DNA from: Osmia lignaria lignaria
Lineage: Eukaryota > Arthropoda > Insecta > Hymenoptera > Megachilidae
Assembly (NCBI RefSeq): GCF_051020975.1
Contig: NC_135033.1
Location: forward strand, 10,195,501-10,259,500
Length of the DNA: 64,000 nucleotides
Direction: 5' to 3'
In this document: positions 38,401 to 53,400 of the stretch, piece by piece
Position numbering within the stretch: position 1 is the first letter of the stretch
How the letters are laid out: the number at the start of each line of letters is the position of its first letter
The notes under the pieces: generated by a model
Told to the model about the DNA's origin: nothing
Databases searched by the model: none
Seen by the model: the letters and a program-made list of their open reading frames with translations, nothing else
Position numbers and translations under genes: made by a program

Positions 38401-41400
38401 CAGTAACTGAAAAGTTTGAAACAATTCTTCGACATAAAATATGAAGTCACAAACGTCATTTTAAATAAAAAATGAAGAAGGGTAGAGATAGAAATTCAGC
38501 TTTCAATTGCCATTTCTTGGTCCCTTTCATTAATTACTCGGCCTGTTCGGTCTAACAAGTTTCAAGCTTTCTTAAGTAATAAAGCCGTAATGATTCGCCG
38601 GTGAACTAAACGTTCCAGTTTTTTTTTTTCCGCGAGGAGAATCGGAAAAGCCGATGGAAACTGATTACTCGGGTAGAAAATACGACGGGAAATCAATAGG
38701 GAGTCGATGCGTAGAACGTCGTTCGTTTTCAACGGGATCGAGCTTTTTGACGTTGAGACAGGGTCGTGCTCTTTGATATCCAGGACAAGAGGAAATCGTT
38801 TTCATTTCCAGCGTGCAAGCCTTCGTATTTCCCGTGCAATGGAAAACGACAACTTTTCTAATAATTCAACAAGGACATAAAAATAAGATTGCTTTGTCAC
38901 TTCCCATCTGATCCCATTTCTTCTACCTTTACCTTCCGTCTAATGTTCACTTGGCTTTATTACGTAAGGATTAAATCAGCCATTCATTATTTCAATTATT
39001 TCATATATAAAAAAATTTATCAAAATTTTGTGCAATAATTTTCCTTAATTTTTAAGCTGGAAATTGATATACCATAAGTGGCACTTTATAATAATTTGAT
39101 CTAACGAGTAATTAATATAAGATTGTACATTGTATCGCGGATAATTATTGGAATATTATAAAAAGATTGCAATTAATATCTGAGCGTTTCATTTTACTCC
39201 CTCGAGAAAAAGTGGATTTAATAGAGAAAATACTTTTAGCAGGGAAAGGGTTTGTAATCAACCCCTTTACGTGACAACATTCCCAGCTTTCCTGCTGCTG
39301 AAATCCCAGGCGTCTATAAATTGATGAAAGATACCGTGAGATGTATGTAATTATTGATACAATGTGATTGTTCCGCGCTGCACCTCCTGGGACTTCCATT
39401 ATTGCAAACATATGGATTAATATCGCGACTGCATTAAAGCTGTGACGCTTTAATTCCATCACTGACGTGTTAATATTTGGCGGAATAAAGAAACAAGTAA
39501 TTTTAAGTATTTAGAAAAATCAAGTTGTCTTAACAATTTTTATGCATATTAACCCTAACCCTTTTCGGAATAAATCTGAAGCCACATATTGATCGCGATA
39601 TATTTCATGAATGAAAATGATATATTTTCTTGATTTGTCTAATTGCAGGAACAAACCGAAAACGTTCGCGTTCGATCATTGTTTCCATTCGCTGGACCCA
39701 AGTGCAGAAAATTTCGCGAGCCAGGAGGTGGTGTTCGACGCCCTGGGACGTGATATTTTGGACAATGCATTCCAGGGTTACAACGCCTGCATCTTCGCTT
39801 ATGGGCAAACCGGTGAGTTTCGAAATCAACCCTTTTTCCAAAAATCACACTAACACTATTATATCTGTATAGTAATTAAAAATGATTAGATAGCCCTAAA
39901 TTCATGGATCTACGAATTACCTGTTCTTCAAAAATTTGTGTAATTGTGGTGTGAAATAAATCAATCGATAGTGTATCAATTAGAAAATTGAAGAATTGTA
40001 AAAATCTTTATCTGGAAAAATATGAAATTGAAACAGTTTTGTAAGAGATTTTCAGCGTCGATCCCCATTTAGGTTCCCCGTACCATTTAATTCCTGTTGA
40101 TAAGAGCAGAGTTCCAACCCCGACGCAATAACTGTCTGCTCGTGTATAGTTGAACGCGACGAGTAATGCAATTAGAGGGGCCAACGACGGTAAACGTGGG
40201 TTGATCTTACACAGAGAGACATTGACCGAAGCGACGACTAACGTTGTCGCGTGAACAATCGTGCTTGTATATTCTAGGAGAGAAGAGAAGAGAGAAGAAA
40301 AAAAAAGAATCAGATTATACACTTCTAAAGGCTCTAGCGGGTCTTTCTTATTCACTTAGGTGCTCGCTTGACATCGACGAATCGGATTTAACCTCTCGAC
40401 TTATCATCCTCTCAAAGCACTTATCGACTCGAAGACGAAGATAACTTGGCAAGAAGTTGAGAATGAGAAACCTGTTAAGGGTTGAGAATACGGTGTAGTG
40501 TCAATTGAGGGTTAAACTTTGCTTCGTAGGCATTGCAAATACTTGCTTTATCTGTTTCCCTTGGGTAGACGCTCGTTATATTGCCAAAGAGCGAGTTAGG
40601 AGCGGAGGATTCTTGGAGATGACGATATAGTAGAAGAAACTCATTTTATCCCAAAGTGAACGAGTTTGGTGCTTTCAAATTCCTAAATTACCTAGTTCCC
40701 TAATTTGAGAACTTAGAAATTTGAGGACCTGAAAATTTGGTAATTCGGGAACTTGGAAATTTGAAACCTAGAAATTTAGATATTTGGTAATTTGGGAACC
40801 TAGAAATTTGGTAATTCCAGAACTTGGAAATTTGAAACCTAGAAATTTAGAAATTTGGTAATTTGAGAACTTAGCAATTTGAGGACCTGGAAATTTGGAA
40901 ATTTATAAATTTCTGTAATCTGCGATCCTATGAAAATTGAAGAGTCACTCGCGTAACGTAACGAAGGTGTTAATGGGATTTTGGAATGATTTCTTTCAAG
41001 GGTCTGGGAAATCGTACACGATGATGGGAAGCGGCGAGAACAAAGGCATCATACCACGTCTTTGTGACAACTTATTCGACATGATCGCGAAACAACAGAG
41101 TTTAGAACTCACGTACAAGGTTGAAGTATCGTATATGGAGATCTACAACGAAAAGGTGCACGACCTGCTTGATCCAAAGCCGAACAAACAGTCGCTCAAA
41201 GTGAGGGAACACAATGTCCTAGGACCGTACGTGGATGGACTTAGTCAACTCGCAGTCACATCCTTTCAGGTATGCGATAATCCATTGACTAAACCAAAAT
41301 GAATATTAACAAGGAAACCTAGATCACTGCGAACGGTATCATTTAACCATATCTCTGTTTCGATGATCATCGATATACATTTGTACATTTTCTCCACAAA

Positions 41401-44400
41401 ACGGCGTAATGTCTCTTTATCACTTGTTTTGACCGACAATTGGCTCAGTTCCAAAGCGAAACTGTTGTTGATCAATATCTGTCGTTGCAGTGCTTCAGCA
41501 ATTTAATTTCTCTAACGATACAACATTCTGCGTGATCGAATTCTATAGCAAAAGACAATTCTGCTCCGACCGAGTATCAAATATCAAACAGCAATATCAG
41601 TTTGGCAATTGAAAATAAAATTCGACGATTTCAAAATCTCAGAGTCTTATTATTTTATCAATATTCGAACGACGATAGCTTCGAATGATTAACGATGAAT
41701 TAACACCTCGAATGATCCATCGATTGTACGATATCGTGTAAATTGTATTCATGAATGAATTAAAGAGGAAACAATGGATCGTCAGGATCGTGATCGATCG
41801 ATCGACTGACTTTTACTGATCGTCCAGCCGAGGTAGGAACATTAAACTGAACGAAGATAATGATACACGATCCTTTCAGAAAGTAAAATCAGGTCGTTTT
41901 ACATGGATCGAAGGTAGTGGTTAGCTGTTTTATGCAACAAACACGTTTCGTACATACCAGTAACGCGTGATATGTTTCAATTTGCTCTATCGACTGTGAA
42001 CTAGGATTAATAATTTTCATTTCTTCCTTTCAATTTTTCATCATCGAACACCATCGCGATTTTTAAACCGTAAATAAATTGATCGTTAATTCGACAGGAC
42101 ATTGACAATCTGATGGCGGAGGGGAATAAATCGAGAACGGTGGCAGCGACAAATATGAATTCCGAGAGTTCTCGTTCTCACGCGGTCTTCTCCGTGATCC
42201 TTACGCAGACATTGACGGATTCGAAGAGCGGGGTGAGCGGGGAGAAGGTATCCCGGATGAGTTTGGTGGATTTAGCGGGGAGCGAAAGGGCTGTGAAAAC
42301 TGGGGCAGTGGGCGATAGGCTTAAAGAAGGAAGCAATATAAACAAGTAAAAATCCTTTGTTTGAAAATAAAATATTTTCCAAGCAGAGGATAATATTTCT
42401 ATATAATATTATAAAAATATTTCCAGATCCCTAACGACGTTGGGTCTAGTCATTTCAAAGCTGGCGGATCAGAATTCCGGAAGTAATAAGAATAAGGACA
42501 AATTTGTGCCGTACAGGGATTCTGTTCTCACGTGGCTGTTAAAGGTATCGATATAATATAAAATAATACTAAAATCCAAGAGAAATCGATCAAATTGACT
42601 GCAAAGAGAATTTCCATAGAAATCAAATAGAAATTACGTCAGTGGCTGTGAACGGGTTCAGATTCATAAATATTGAATGGGTTATTTGAAATTCAGGATA
42701 ATCTCGGTGGAAACAGTAAAACAGTGATGGTGGCTACTATATCTCCAGCGGCGGATAACTACGAGGAAACCCTTTCTACTCTTCGATACGCGGACAGAGC
42801 GAAGAGGATCGTGAATCACGCGGTGGTCAACGAGGATCCGAACGCTAGGATCATACGGGAATTGAGACAGGAAGTGGAAACGTTGAAGGAGATGCTGTTA
42901 CACGCGACTGTGAGTCATCGAGACGCGTTCAAACGAACTAATGGTCATTAGCACCATCGCTGTAGTATATACAGTGGGTTCAAAAAGTATTTGTACATTA
43001 TTTAAAACAGAGTACCTCGTTTAAAATTCGACCATATGACTTGAGGCTTTTTGAGAAGCTATAAAAATTAATTTACTAAGATATGTAATTTTGTTGTTTT
43101 AAAAAATTACAGTTTGTCGAAATCGTGAAAAAAAAATAATGAAGGATAATTTGTCAACTTTTTTATGTGAGTTTATAATGAAAATTTAAAATATGACATT
43201 TGTAAATTTAAGTATGTTATAACTAGTCACGTTCTTAGATGAAAAGCCGAAATTTTCAAAAATTTTAATTATAGGCATATTGAAAGACAGACCCACTGTA
43301 TATAGAGACCTTTCATCCGTTTTCCATTGAACTATTATTACTCGATCATCGAGTAAAGACAGAACTTTGATCAAAATTCTTCTTCTCTTTTTCTTAAACA
43401 AAAGGGACAAGGTTCGATAGTGGGCCAACAACGCACAGACATCACGGAGAAGCTGTCTGAATCGGAACGATTAATGAAGGAGATGTCTCAAACGTGGGAA
43501 GAGAAGCTGGTAAAAACGGAGAGGTTGCAGCACGAAAGGCAGCAAGCCCTGGAGAAAATGGGGATCAGCGTTCAAGCTTCTGGTATCCAAGTGGAGAAGA
43601 ACAAGTATTACCTCGTCAATCTGAACGACGATCCTAGTTTGAACGAGTTGTTGGTTTACTACCTAAAAGTACGATTGGATGTTCTCAGATGAAATAAAAG
43701 AAAATGGTATTTCTAACAAATTAAAGCCTGATGTACTTTGTAGGAAAGGACTCTGGTGGGAGGTCGTTCGGCGAAAACCGAGCAGGATATTCAATTACAC
43801 GGATTAGGTATCCTCCCTGAACACTGTGTCATCACGATAGAAGAATCTGGCCTCTACATGACGCCATTAAACGGTGCTAGGTGTTTCGTAAACGGCACCC
43901 AGGTGGTGGAGAAAACACCCTTACTACACGGGGATAGGATCGTATGGGGCAATCATCATTTCTTCCGGGTGAACTGTCCGAGAAGTGCAACAGGTAATGT
44001 TTCCTCGAGTCTGATTAATTGAATAAAAAAATAAAAAAAAGGAAATTGCCTTCTTATCGAGTCTACGTTCGCAGCAATTAACAGCGAGCCTCAAACACCC
44101 GCTCAGAATATTGATTACAACTTTGCCCGAGAAGAATTGATGCTTAACGAGCTGTCGAACGATCCTATTCAAAGAGCCATCGCGAGACTAGAAAAGCAGC
44201 ACGAGGAAGATAAGCAGGTATGCTTGAAACTTCTGCTTTTTAAAATCCTTTTCAAGATTCCTATTGTCTTCGGTATTGGTCTACTTCTTCGTTAAATGTT
44301 TCTGGTGTTAATTTAAGTTAAATTCATTTTTCAACTTCTGTTTTTAGTTAAGAATGTTGAACTATCACTTGGAATATTAAATTATTCACTGAATTTCTAA

Positions 44401-47400
44401 TCCAAGCTACTGTGACCATGTATCTGCTGAAATGAATATAGAAATATTTTTGTTTCAACTTCAGGTTGCACTGGAGAAGCAGAGGCAGGAATACGAGCGA
44501 CAGTTTCAACAGCTTCGCAATATTTTGTCTCCTTCGACACCGTACTCGCCGTACGTACCGTACGACCCACTGAGGGGTAGTCAAAGCGGTAAAATGCACG
44601 CTTGCACACCGACCACTCAAATGCGTGTGGAGAAATGGGCGCAGGAGAGGGACGAGATGTTCAAGAGGAGTTTAGGTCAATTAAAAGCTGACATACTGAA
44701 GGCGAACGCTTTGGTGCAGGAGGCTAACTTCTTGGCTGAGGAAATGGGGAAACAGACCAAGTTTAGCGTCACTTTACAAATTCCGCCGAATAATTTAAGT
44801 CCAAATAGAAAGGTAAAATATACGAGAAAAACTAATGTATCATTAGTCTTGTCGGGTGTTTCTTGAAATTTTCATGGTTTGCTATTAAGATTTCTGAGAA
44901 GAAACGTTTCCATATATCTATTATGTTACAAATTTTCTTTTATTATTTATGAATACTTTTCTTTGTTCTATATTTTCATTGCTATTATTTTGTTCTTTTA
45001 TGTTCGTTTATTTATTTCTGTTTCTTTTACTTTTCACACTCTCCGACATGCAGAGTGTATTTTTTCAGCGTGGAGCATTCGTCAGCGAACCAGCGATTCT
45101 AGTGAAGAGAATGAACACGGGCAGCCAAGTGTGGACGATGGAGAAATTAGAAAACAAATTAGTCGACATGCGGGATATGTACGAGGACAGAAAAGATCCC
45201 AATTGTCAACGACCACCTGTCATGAAGGTAAATTTTCAGCTCAATTATAACGCTGTCAGAAGCGAAGCTGATCGACTTGACGTGAAATTGAAAATGAAAG
45301 AATGAATAAACATTTCTATTTTCAACAGGACGAGGTACCGGGGAAAACGCAAGATCCTTTCTACGAGTCCCAGGAGAACCATAATCTAATCGGAGTAGCG
45401 AATATTTTCTTAGAGGTTCTGTTTCACGACGTACGGTTAGACTATCACACCCCGATAATCAGCCAACAGGGAGAAGTCGCTGGACGACTCCAGGTCGAGA
45501 TTAGTCGCATATCCGGCCATTTCCCTCAGGATCGTATCTGCGAGGCTGCATCGGAATCATCGGCTGACAGTACCTCGTCGGAACCCGAAGATTACTCCGG
45601 ATCGAGTCACATCACCTGTCGCGTGACCATCAAACAAGCCACCGGTTTACCGTTGTCCCTCAGTCATTTTGTGTTTTGTCAGTATATGTTTTATGGACAT
45701 CCAGAACCAATAGTGGTGCCGGCGGTGGATAACACCGAACAGCTTAATTCCAATTGTCAAATGGGACAGAGAGACTCTTTGGTGTTCAAGTTTGATCACA
45801 CGACGGATTTTAACGTGCCCATCACGGAAGAGTTCATGGAACACTGTTCTGGTAAAGGGACCATTCTGAGAATCGAAAATTCTATCATAAAATCCTAACA
45901 AAATTTATACGATATTCAATTTTTCGAATCGCAGAAGGGGCCTTAAGCATAGAAGTTTGGGGACACCGAAGCGCCGGTTTCTCGAGAAGCAAACCTGGCT
46001 GGGAAGTTGAACAACAATTAGCCAAAGCTAGATCACTGGCTGATAGATGGTCCGAATTAACGAGGAAGATTGAACTGTGGGTAGAGATTCAAGAATTGAA
46101 CGAACAAGGAGAATATTCACCAGTTGACGTAGTAGTGAAACAAGATATGTGGACAGGTAAGTGTTTCAGATGAATAATTAAATTGAGAACCGAAGACCAA
46201 AGCCTGTTGTTCCTTTTTTAAGGGGGTATTTATCAGTTACGGCAAGGGCAACAACGGCGAATACAAGTTCGCGTGAAACCAGTACAAAACTCAGGAACAT
46301 TGCCAATAATTTGTCAGTCGATATTAAACATAGCCGTCGGCAGTGTGTCTGTAAGGAATCGTCTGCAAATTCCGTTGGACAGTTATCAAGATGAAGACTT
46401 AAGAATATTAAGAGAGAAATGGAGCGAGGCGTTGATGAGAAGGAGACAATACTTGGATCAACAGATACAGAAGTTGATCAACAAACAGGGTATGCTTATC
46501 AGAAAGATACGCTGATTAGTTAAACAATCATTGCATAACCTGATGAAATTTTGTGTGTACAGATAAAACGGAGCAAGATATTGAAAGGGAACAGAGCCTG
46601 GTGGATCAGTGGGTCAGTTTGACAGAGGAAAGAAACGCGGTGTTAGTTCCTGCAGCAGGATCAGGAATTCCAGGTGCTCCTGCTGATTGGAATCCTCCTG
46701 CAGGCATGGAACCACACATTCCAGTTCTCTTTCTTGATCTCAATGGTACTTTCAACATTCTTTATAGCTATTGAAAGTTTCTGTTACCATAAATCACCCC
46801 TTATGTTAATATGTACAGCTGACGACCTCTCCACTCACCAGTCCGGAGAGGAGGTTTCTGTGACAGGGTTGAACTCTATCTTGCCCAAGGAACACGGGAA
46901 TAAATTTTACAGTTTACCAATAATTCGACACGTAGAAAAGGACGTGTGTGCCATTGCTGCTTGGGACTCCAGTATACACGACAACATACACCTGAACAAA
47001 GTTACAGATGGTGGGTTGCTATATTTTATGATCCATTAAATTATCGATCATCCGAAACTTTTTCCTTCTACAACAAAAATTATATTTCAGCTAACGAGCG
47101 AGTTTTCCTGATTCTAAAAACAACGGTACGTCTGTCGCATCCCGCGCCAATGGATCTGGTGCTACGTAAACGATTGGCCTTAAACATATACAAAAGACAG
47201 AGCATCACGGACAGAATCTTCAAGAAAATTGTTCGGACAGACTGTTTGACCCAAACTGGCGTCACTTACGAAGTTGTATCTAACATACCAAAGGCGAGCG
47301 AAGAACTGGAGGACCGTGAGAGTTTGGCTCAAATAGCAGCGAGCGGTGAAGATAATAGTTTGTGCGATGGCGAAACGTACATTGGTAAGGGAAATTTTAA

Positions 47401-50400
47401 TGAAGAATTCTATATGACTCAGGGGTGTCATTAGGGGTGATTTTAGAATAGTAGCCCGGAAATTAACGCTTCTGATGTTTGCTTAGAAAAATACACACGT
47501 GGTGTTTCTGCGGTGGAAAGTATCTTGACCTTAGACCGATTACGACAAAGTGTTGCTGTGAAAGAACTGCTGCAAGCACAAGGGCAACCACTTATGCGCA
47601 AGACAGCAAGTGTACCCAACTTCTCGCAGGTACTACTGCCTCTTCGCCGTCTTGGACGCACTGTATGCTTTTCGTTTAATTTGTTTTTTCTTTCTTAATT
47701 TTATATTACATTAAATAGATTTTATATCCTTTAGTTCAGTTCATTTGTTTTTTTATTTTATTTTGTTTTTTGATTAAATAATTATTGGATCATATTTTAT
47801 TTTATTTGTTCCTCGTTCAAATTCAACATTGATTTATTTAGATTTATTTAGAGAATGCATTGAACAACGGTAACCAGATTACCTAGAAACGTGAATGATA
47901 CGACACGCTGTTGCTTGCAGATCATGAGATCCGACACGTCGATGGATTCTTTGAACGTGACACGTTCCGAGAGCGTAACCGATCTCAATACCGAATTAAA
48001 CGGTTTATTACACTCTCGACGTGCGTCCACGGGTCATACAAGGAACGAGGAGAACTTTGTGTCCACCCCATCGAAGCCATTCGGAATCGGTAAGCATGCA
48101 TTCACCTTTCACTTATTGAATTCGATAGTGATACATTTTCACGTAAATTCAGTAAATAAATATTCTATGATTTCTTGAGTAAATGAAATTATCCAGACGA
48201 TTGTTAACACCTTATCCTACCATTTGCAAATCAAATAAATAAGCATTGTAACTTTAGAAATGAATAACTTTTTATTTTAATTGAGTCATAGATTCTTAGT
48301 CAATTAATTAGGTTGATAAGGTGTTGATGATTAGCACACAATTATGAGATATAAGAAATCATAGAAGATGAAGAAATTAATTGGTACTATTAATAAAACG
48401 ATACTAAACGATCAACGAAAAATTCTTTCTCTTATTATTCACACAGAATTCACTCATACATTCATCTTCTCATTTTCATATGTATTAGTTTCACCGTTCG
48501 TTTTTCTGTAGTAATCCATTTTCAATTACGAACGATTATTACATCACTCTTAATTATCCTTTCAAAATGGTAACATCGAATTAACACGTTTACTATTGTT
48601 CATAATAACTTTAACAATAACCAACGGTACTACCATAAAGTACGACAACAAAAAGGTAATTTCAAGATTATGTGCAAGGAAAGTTCTGTTGCTCTGCAAG
48701 CATTATTTTTGCCATGAACGTTGGAAACGTTAGAAGAGTTTTATGAAATAGCAAAGGACAACTATTTTTATTTAATCACGCTGATTTTTTTTTTTTTATA
48801 CGAGAAGCTTGCTATCAGACGCAGAATTATTATCGCTAAATGGATTGCTACTTTTACCCCCTTCCCCCATGAATTTATTATTGAAATTCGTTTCAATGTT
48901 TTCGTTGGAGAATTGACAACTTGTTTTTTTCTTTTTTTTTTTACTATCTTATGCGAGATCTCATCATTATTAATGAATGCAACATCTTAGTTTGCTTTGA
49001 TCACGATTGAATTATTATCAAATGGATAATAACGCTTTGATGAATTTTAATGGCACTGTGTTTTTTAATTAAGAACCTTAGCCTTAGAGAGATTATTGAA
49101 TCACTTCTCGTTGCCTTGATTTTTCGCTTTCTTAAATAACATTCAACCAAAGAGATTTCTATTAATTCATTTTTTGAAATGTGGCTTATGCAGTGTTTTT
49201 TGATATTTATATATATATATATATACATATATATTATCACCTTGCCATGATATATATTTAGTCACTTTTTACAATTTTACCCTAGTTTTGATTGTTCGAA
49301 AATTCCACTGTTATGTATTCCTTTTGTATTGGATATTGGAGAATAACCATTTCATCTGTTTCCCTTTTGGTTCTTTGGGTTTTTTTGTTGTTAAAATTCA
49401 TGTCATCCATCGTTTGCGTTTCCTTGCATTAGGTCTCTAAATTTTTACATAGACAAATTTTTATTTAATATTTTTGTCACTGAAAAAACAATTCTGTTGT
49501 ACTTATGTAAGAAATGGCACTTTCTTTTCCTTTTATTAAATAACAATTGAACTGAGTTCTCAAATATTTATGAGCAACCAAAAAATGAATTTTCTATCTA
49601 TTTTTGCAAAGTTTAATTTTCAAATTAAAATGCAATAAAATTAGACAGGGTGCAAGGAAACAGCAGTCACTTAGAACAGACACAATCAAAAGACATTCTG
49701 ATCACAGTCCTTACAAAATGTTTAGCGAATACCGATTTCCCAATTAGCCAACACCATTACACTGGAATCTCGTATTTATTCTATTTACAGCTTCTATCAT
49801 ATTGTTATGTCACCACGCTATGTTCAACTTTTTCGCACAATCTGTTGGACCCATCTTAATTGTTACAGCTTCTTTAGAAACGTACCATACATAAACCGCG
49901 ATTATCATCGTTGCGGCTAAAAGAGAGTTGAGCATGGTAAAAGAAAAAAAAAGGAAAGAAACTTGATTCTTTCTGATAAGGAAACCACCCCATGTACCTC
50001 CCTCAGATTTTAATCAGCTTTTGCATGTTGATAGATCATGGTATATAAAATCCTTCTTTTTATTATTTTGGATGCAGACTACACTTTTTAATTAAAATTT
50101 TTCACTTGCCACTTTACTGAATTAATTTAACACTGATGCTACTTAAAATTTTCTTGAATTTATTTCTTTTAAATATTCTTAGTGCCAGTGATTCGTGACT
50201 TCTACTGTTTTTTGATTTAGTATTACAAGAGCCAAGAAACCAACCGTTCGATGTGTGCCAAAATCTCTAAACACTGGCAATTGAACACGCAATATCGCGT
50301 GGTCGGATATTTATTACTGACGCGTTATCGAATGAGTGGGAAAAAATAAAAATTATTTATTCATATGTATTCTGAACATAATATTTTTTTCTTATCTATC

Positions 50401-53400
50401 GATATCCAAAATTTTATTAAAAACCTGAGGACACTTTAGGGTGGTTTCTTTCCAAGAATTCGCCTAGCGTTTTTTTAGCAACGACACTTAAGCTCCACCA
50501 CTTATAATTACGGTATCTAAGACTGTCTTTCATTTTTCTAACGAGCTGTTATAAGAATAGCGAATTTTATAGAAAAATAACTGAGGTCAACAAGATTAAT
50601 GTATGCAACTTGTCTCTTCTGTTCCTCTGTTTTAACACTACGTCTCTACTACTTCTACAACTATTTCGGCCCACGCAAGGCTCCATTCTGAACTCAGGTA
50701 AAATGGAGTCTTGATTGATATTTAATAATCGATGCCGTTACAGGCAGTGACGACTTTATTTTAGTATACATATGTCTCGTGAGTGGTTGAGTCTGTCTGT
50801 CTGTTTGTCTGTTTTAATTTTATTAGGTTTATCAAAAAGTATGCTTCTAGCCTGATCGACGATGTTTCTTTTGTAACATTGATAATGTTCAGAACTTGGA
50901 ACCTTATTCTGAAAATAAATTAATTCCCTGCCTTTAGGCGTAATTAATTTCTCTTAATTATTATTTTAAATTTGAATATTTTTCCGCGTTTCTGTGTATT
51001 TGAAAAGTGTCGCGAAAATTCGAAACTCCAGTTCTGAACATTGTTAATGTTTTTCTATCTGAATAATGATGTTTATGCTGTGCATTTGCAATCGTGAGCA
51101 ACGCTATCTATCCATCAACGTATTTGCATGCGAATGCGTTTTTCAATGTACCAAGCATCCAGCTAGTCACTGAATCGTATCTTCGCTCACAAAAATTTTA
51201 TTTTTCTCTTATGCGATGATCTGTGCTGATCGAATCATATCAAATGATTGAACTTAAAAACATATCAGGAAAAGAATCACCACACCGTAGAAATCATTTA
51301 TTCTTTTTGTTTCACCGGCACTGTATTCACGAATTTAATCTACCGAATCTACGGATCTTTTAAAAATTGAAAGCATGGATATATGAAACAATTCTTTTCT
51401 ATTAGAATAGAAATGATTTCTATAGTTTTCTTTCTATATCTGGTTAATTCGTTGAACGCGCACGAATGCGTTTAATCGGGTTCAATGAATTATCATATTT
51501 TCTTCTGTATGTTAAGAATTCTGAATTCAAAGTGGACCAACTTAAAAAAAAAGAGAAAGAAATGAAAAAGAAATGAGAAGAGAGTCGCTTGTAAAGTTGT
51601 TCTAATTTCACTGTCACTATCTGTGAATGTGCTATCGAGCAAATTTCTTTTTAGAAACAGATGTAGGATAACTGTATCATATATGTGTACATAATATACA
51701 TACATAAATATTTATTTATACGATTAATGATTTAGGTGGATATTCACTTTTGAAAAACAATTTGGAATTCATTGATATTAAAATAGATAATTAAAGAAAT
51801 TATTCGTTGAAGATATTGAATTGTTTTTCAGAAGAATTAAGGAAAAAAAAGCTGATGCTTTTATAATTAAATAAGAAAATGGGAAAAAATATAACAAATT
51901 ATATTTTTATTGTTTTTGTATATATATAAGTTTATGATGAAGTATGATTAGCAAGATTCCCATTTTCTTTGTCTGAAAGAGGAATTAGTTTAAAGTCAAC
52001 GAAATAATTAGGAAACAATTAAACAGTAATTAGTAATGCATGAGATGATCGTTTGAAGAATTAGTCAAGCATGCTTTGTGAAGGTATAGAATCTGTCTAA
52101 CGCTATTAACTATATTATTAATAACAAATCTTTATTGGAAAACACTGAGACAATCACCACTGACTTTAAACTAATCTCTTCATTTGAATTCCCTTCGACT
52201 CATGTTACTCATTAGGGAATATTAAGTATGAGATTTTTTTTAATTGAATTAATAATGTATCAAAAATAATTAGTATGGATAAATATTTCAAATTTAATGT
52301 TCTCAAATGAGTGGCTCGAAACGAGTTAATTTATTCATAACGAATTCAAAATGCATATGACTTCAAAATTCTAATTATTGGATAATTAAAGATATGGATA
52401 ATTAATTTATAAATTAAAGTTTAACTATTCGACTCCTATAGTTTCATATTTAATTTTATATCATAAAGGAGGTCACTTTGAAAATTATGCTCGAGAGGCA
52501 GAATATTAGAAATTAGAAAAATGTTAGAAATTTTATTTGTGCATTTTGGATTTGTGTTTAAAATGGCGAGTTGAAAACGTTCGATCCTCAGAATAAAATA
52601 AAGAGAAAAGAAACAACAATTAAGAAATATAAATTTATAGTTTCTGTTATCACTTACCTGTACAGTAATTGTATCGGCAAATGAATGTTTATCAGCCATC
52701 GAGAAAACGACGTGTAAGTGTACATTTCGTGTGGTTTGCCTCACATTATCCAGTGTCTTCTAGCCTGCAGGCACGATTGATCACTGTACAAGCCTGTAAA
52801 AAGAGGAAAAAAAAGGCTGTCATTAAAAGGCTCGCCATTCAGAGGAGAAAAAAGATCGTAGTGTGTTTTTTTTTAGTGAACGACCAGAAAGAAAAATGAT
52901 ATATAAAAGAGTGCCGTGTAATCAGTACGTCTATCTCCTTTCAGCGAGACCAACTTTCCTGAATCTCAACCTGAATCTCAACTCATTGACACGTCTGCAA
53001 CAATCCACCTCTGCCAAGTGTAGGTGACACTCGCTGTTGACCACTCTTTCAAACTTGCTCAATTTTTATTTTGAAAAAAAGAATCAATTTTTTATAATTA
53101 AAATTATATTTGATCAGCTGCATTGTAGAGTTATTTTATTTTTGTGAGAAATTTCATATTTTTTAGAAAATTATATTTTCTTATTTTAAGAACTGAGTGG
53201 ACAGCAAAATTAGCTAAATTTCTTAACAAATTCTACCGTCAAATTATTTTGGAAAAAAATTCTAAAATGCTTGCAAGTCTGAAAGAGTCAATTCGATCAT
53301 TCTAGTAGTGATTAGTAGACTGTTTGGTTTCCTTACTCCTTATTTCAATAATTAATGTAGTGTGACAATAGATATATAAATATACGTAATTAAGAATCAC

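Larger units (their letters stand above)
8627..39648 (+). other. Khc-73: Khc-73 intron 2 (31 kb)
   Basis: This one intron is nearly half of the window and splits the motor domain between residues 48 and 49. I find no exon chain or recognisable protein in it on either strand. The open frames are short and lack domain features. It holds the repeat structures listed separately: palindrome pairs 14001-15316, the dispersed 20-bp core, tandem duplications, the inverted 17-bp arms and 93-bp array at about 30626-31735, and a transposon-like block at about 31870-32381. GC-richer stretches at about 14190-15100, 17460-18200 and 34680-34880 may be regulatory but carry no assignable motif. Confidence 0.85.
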
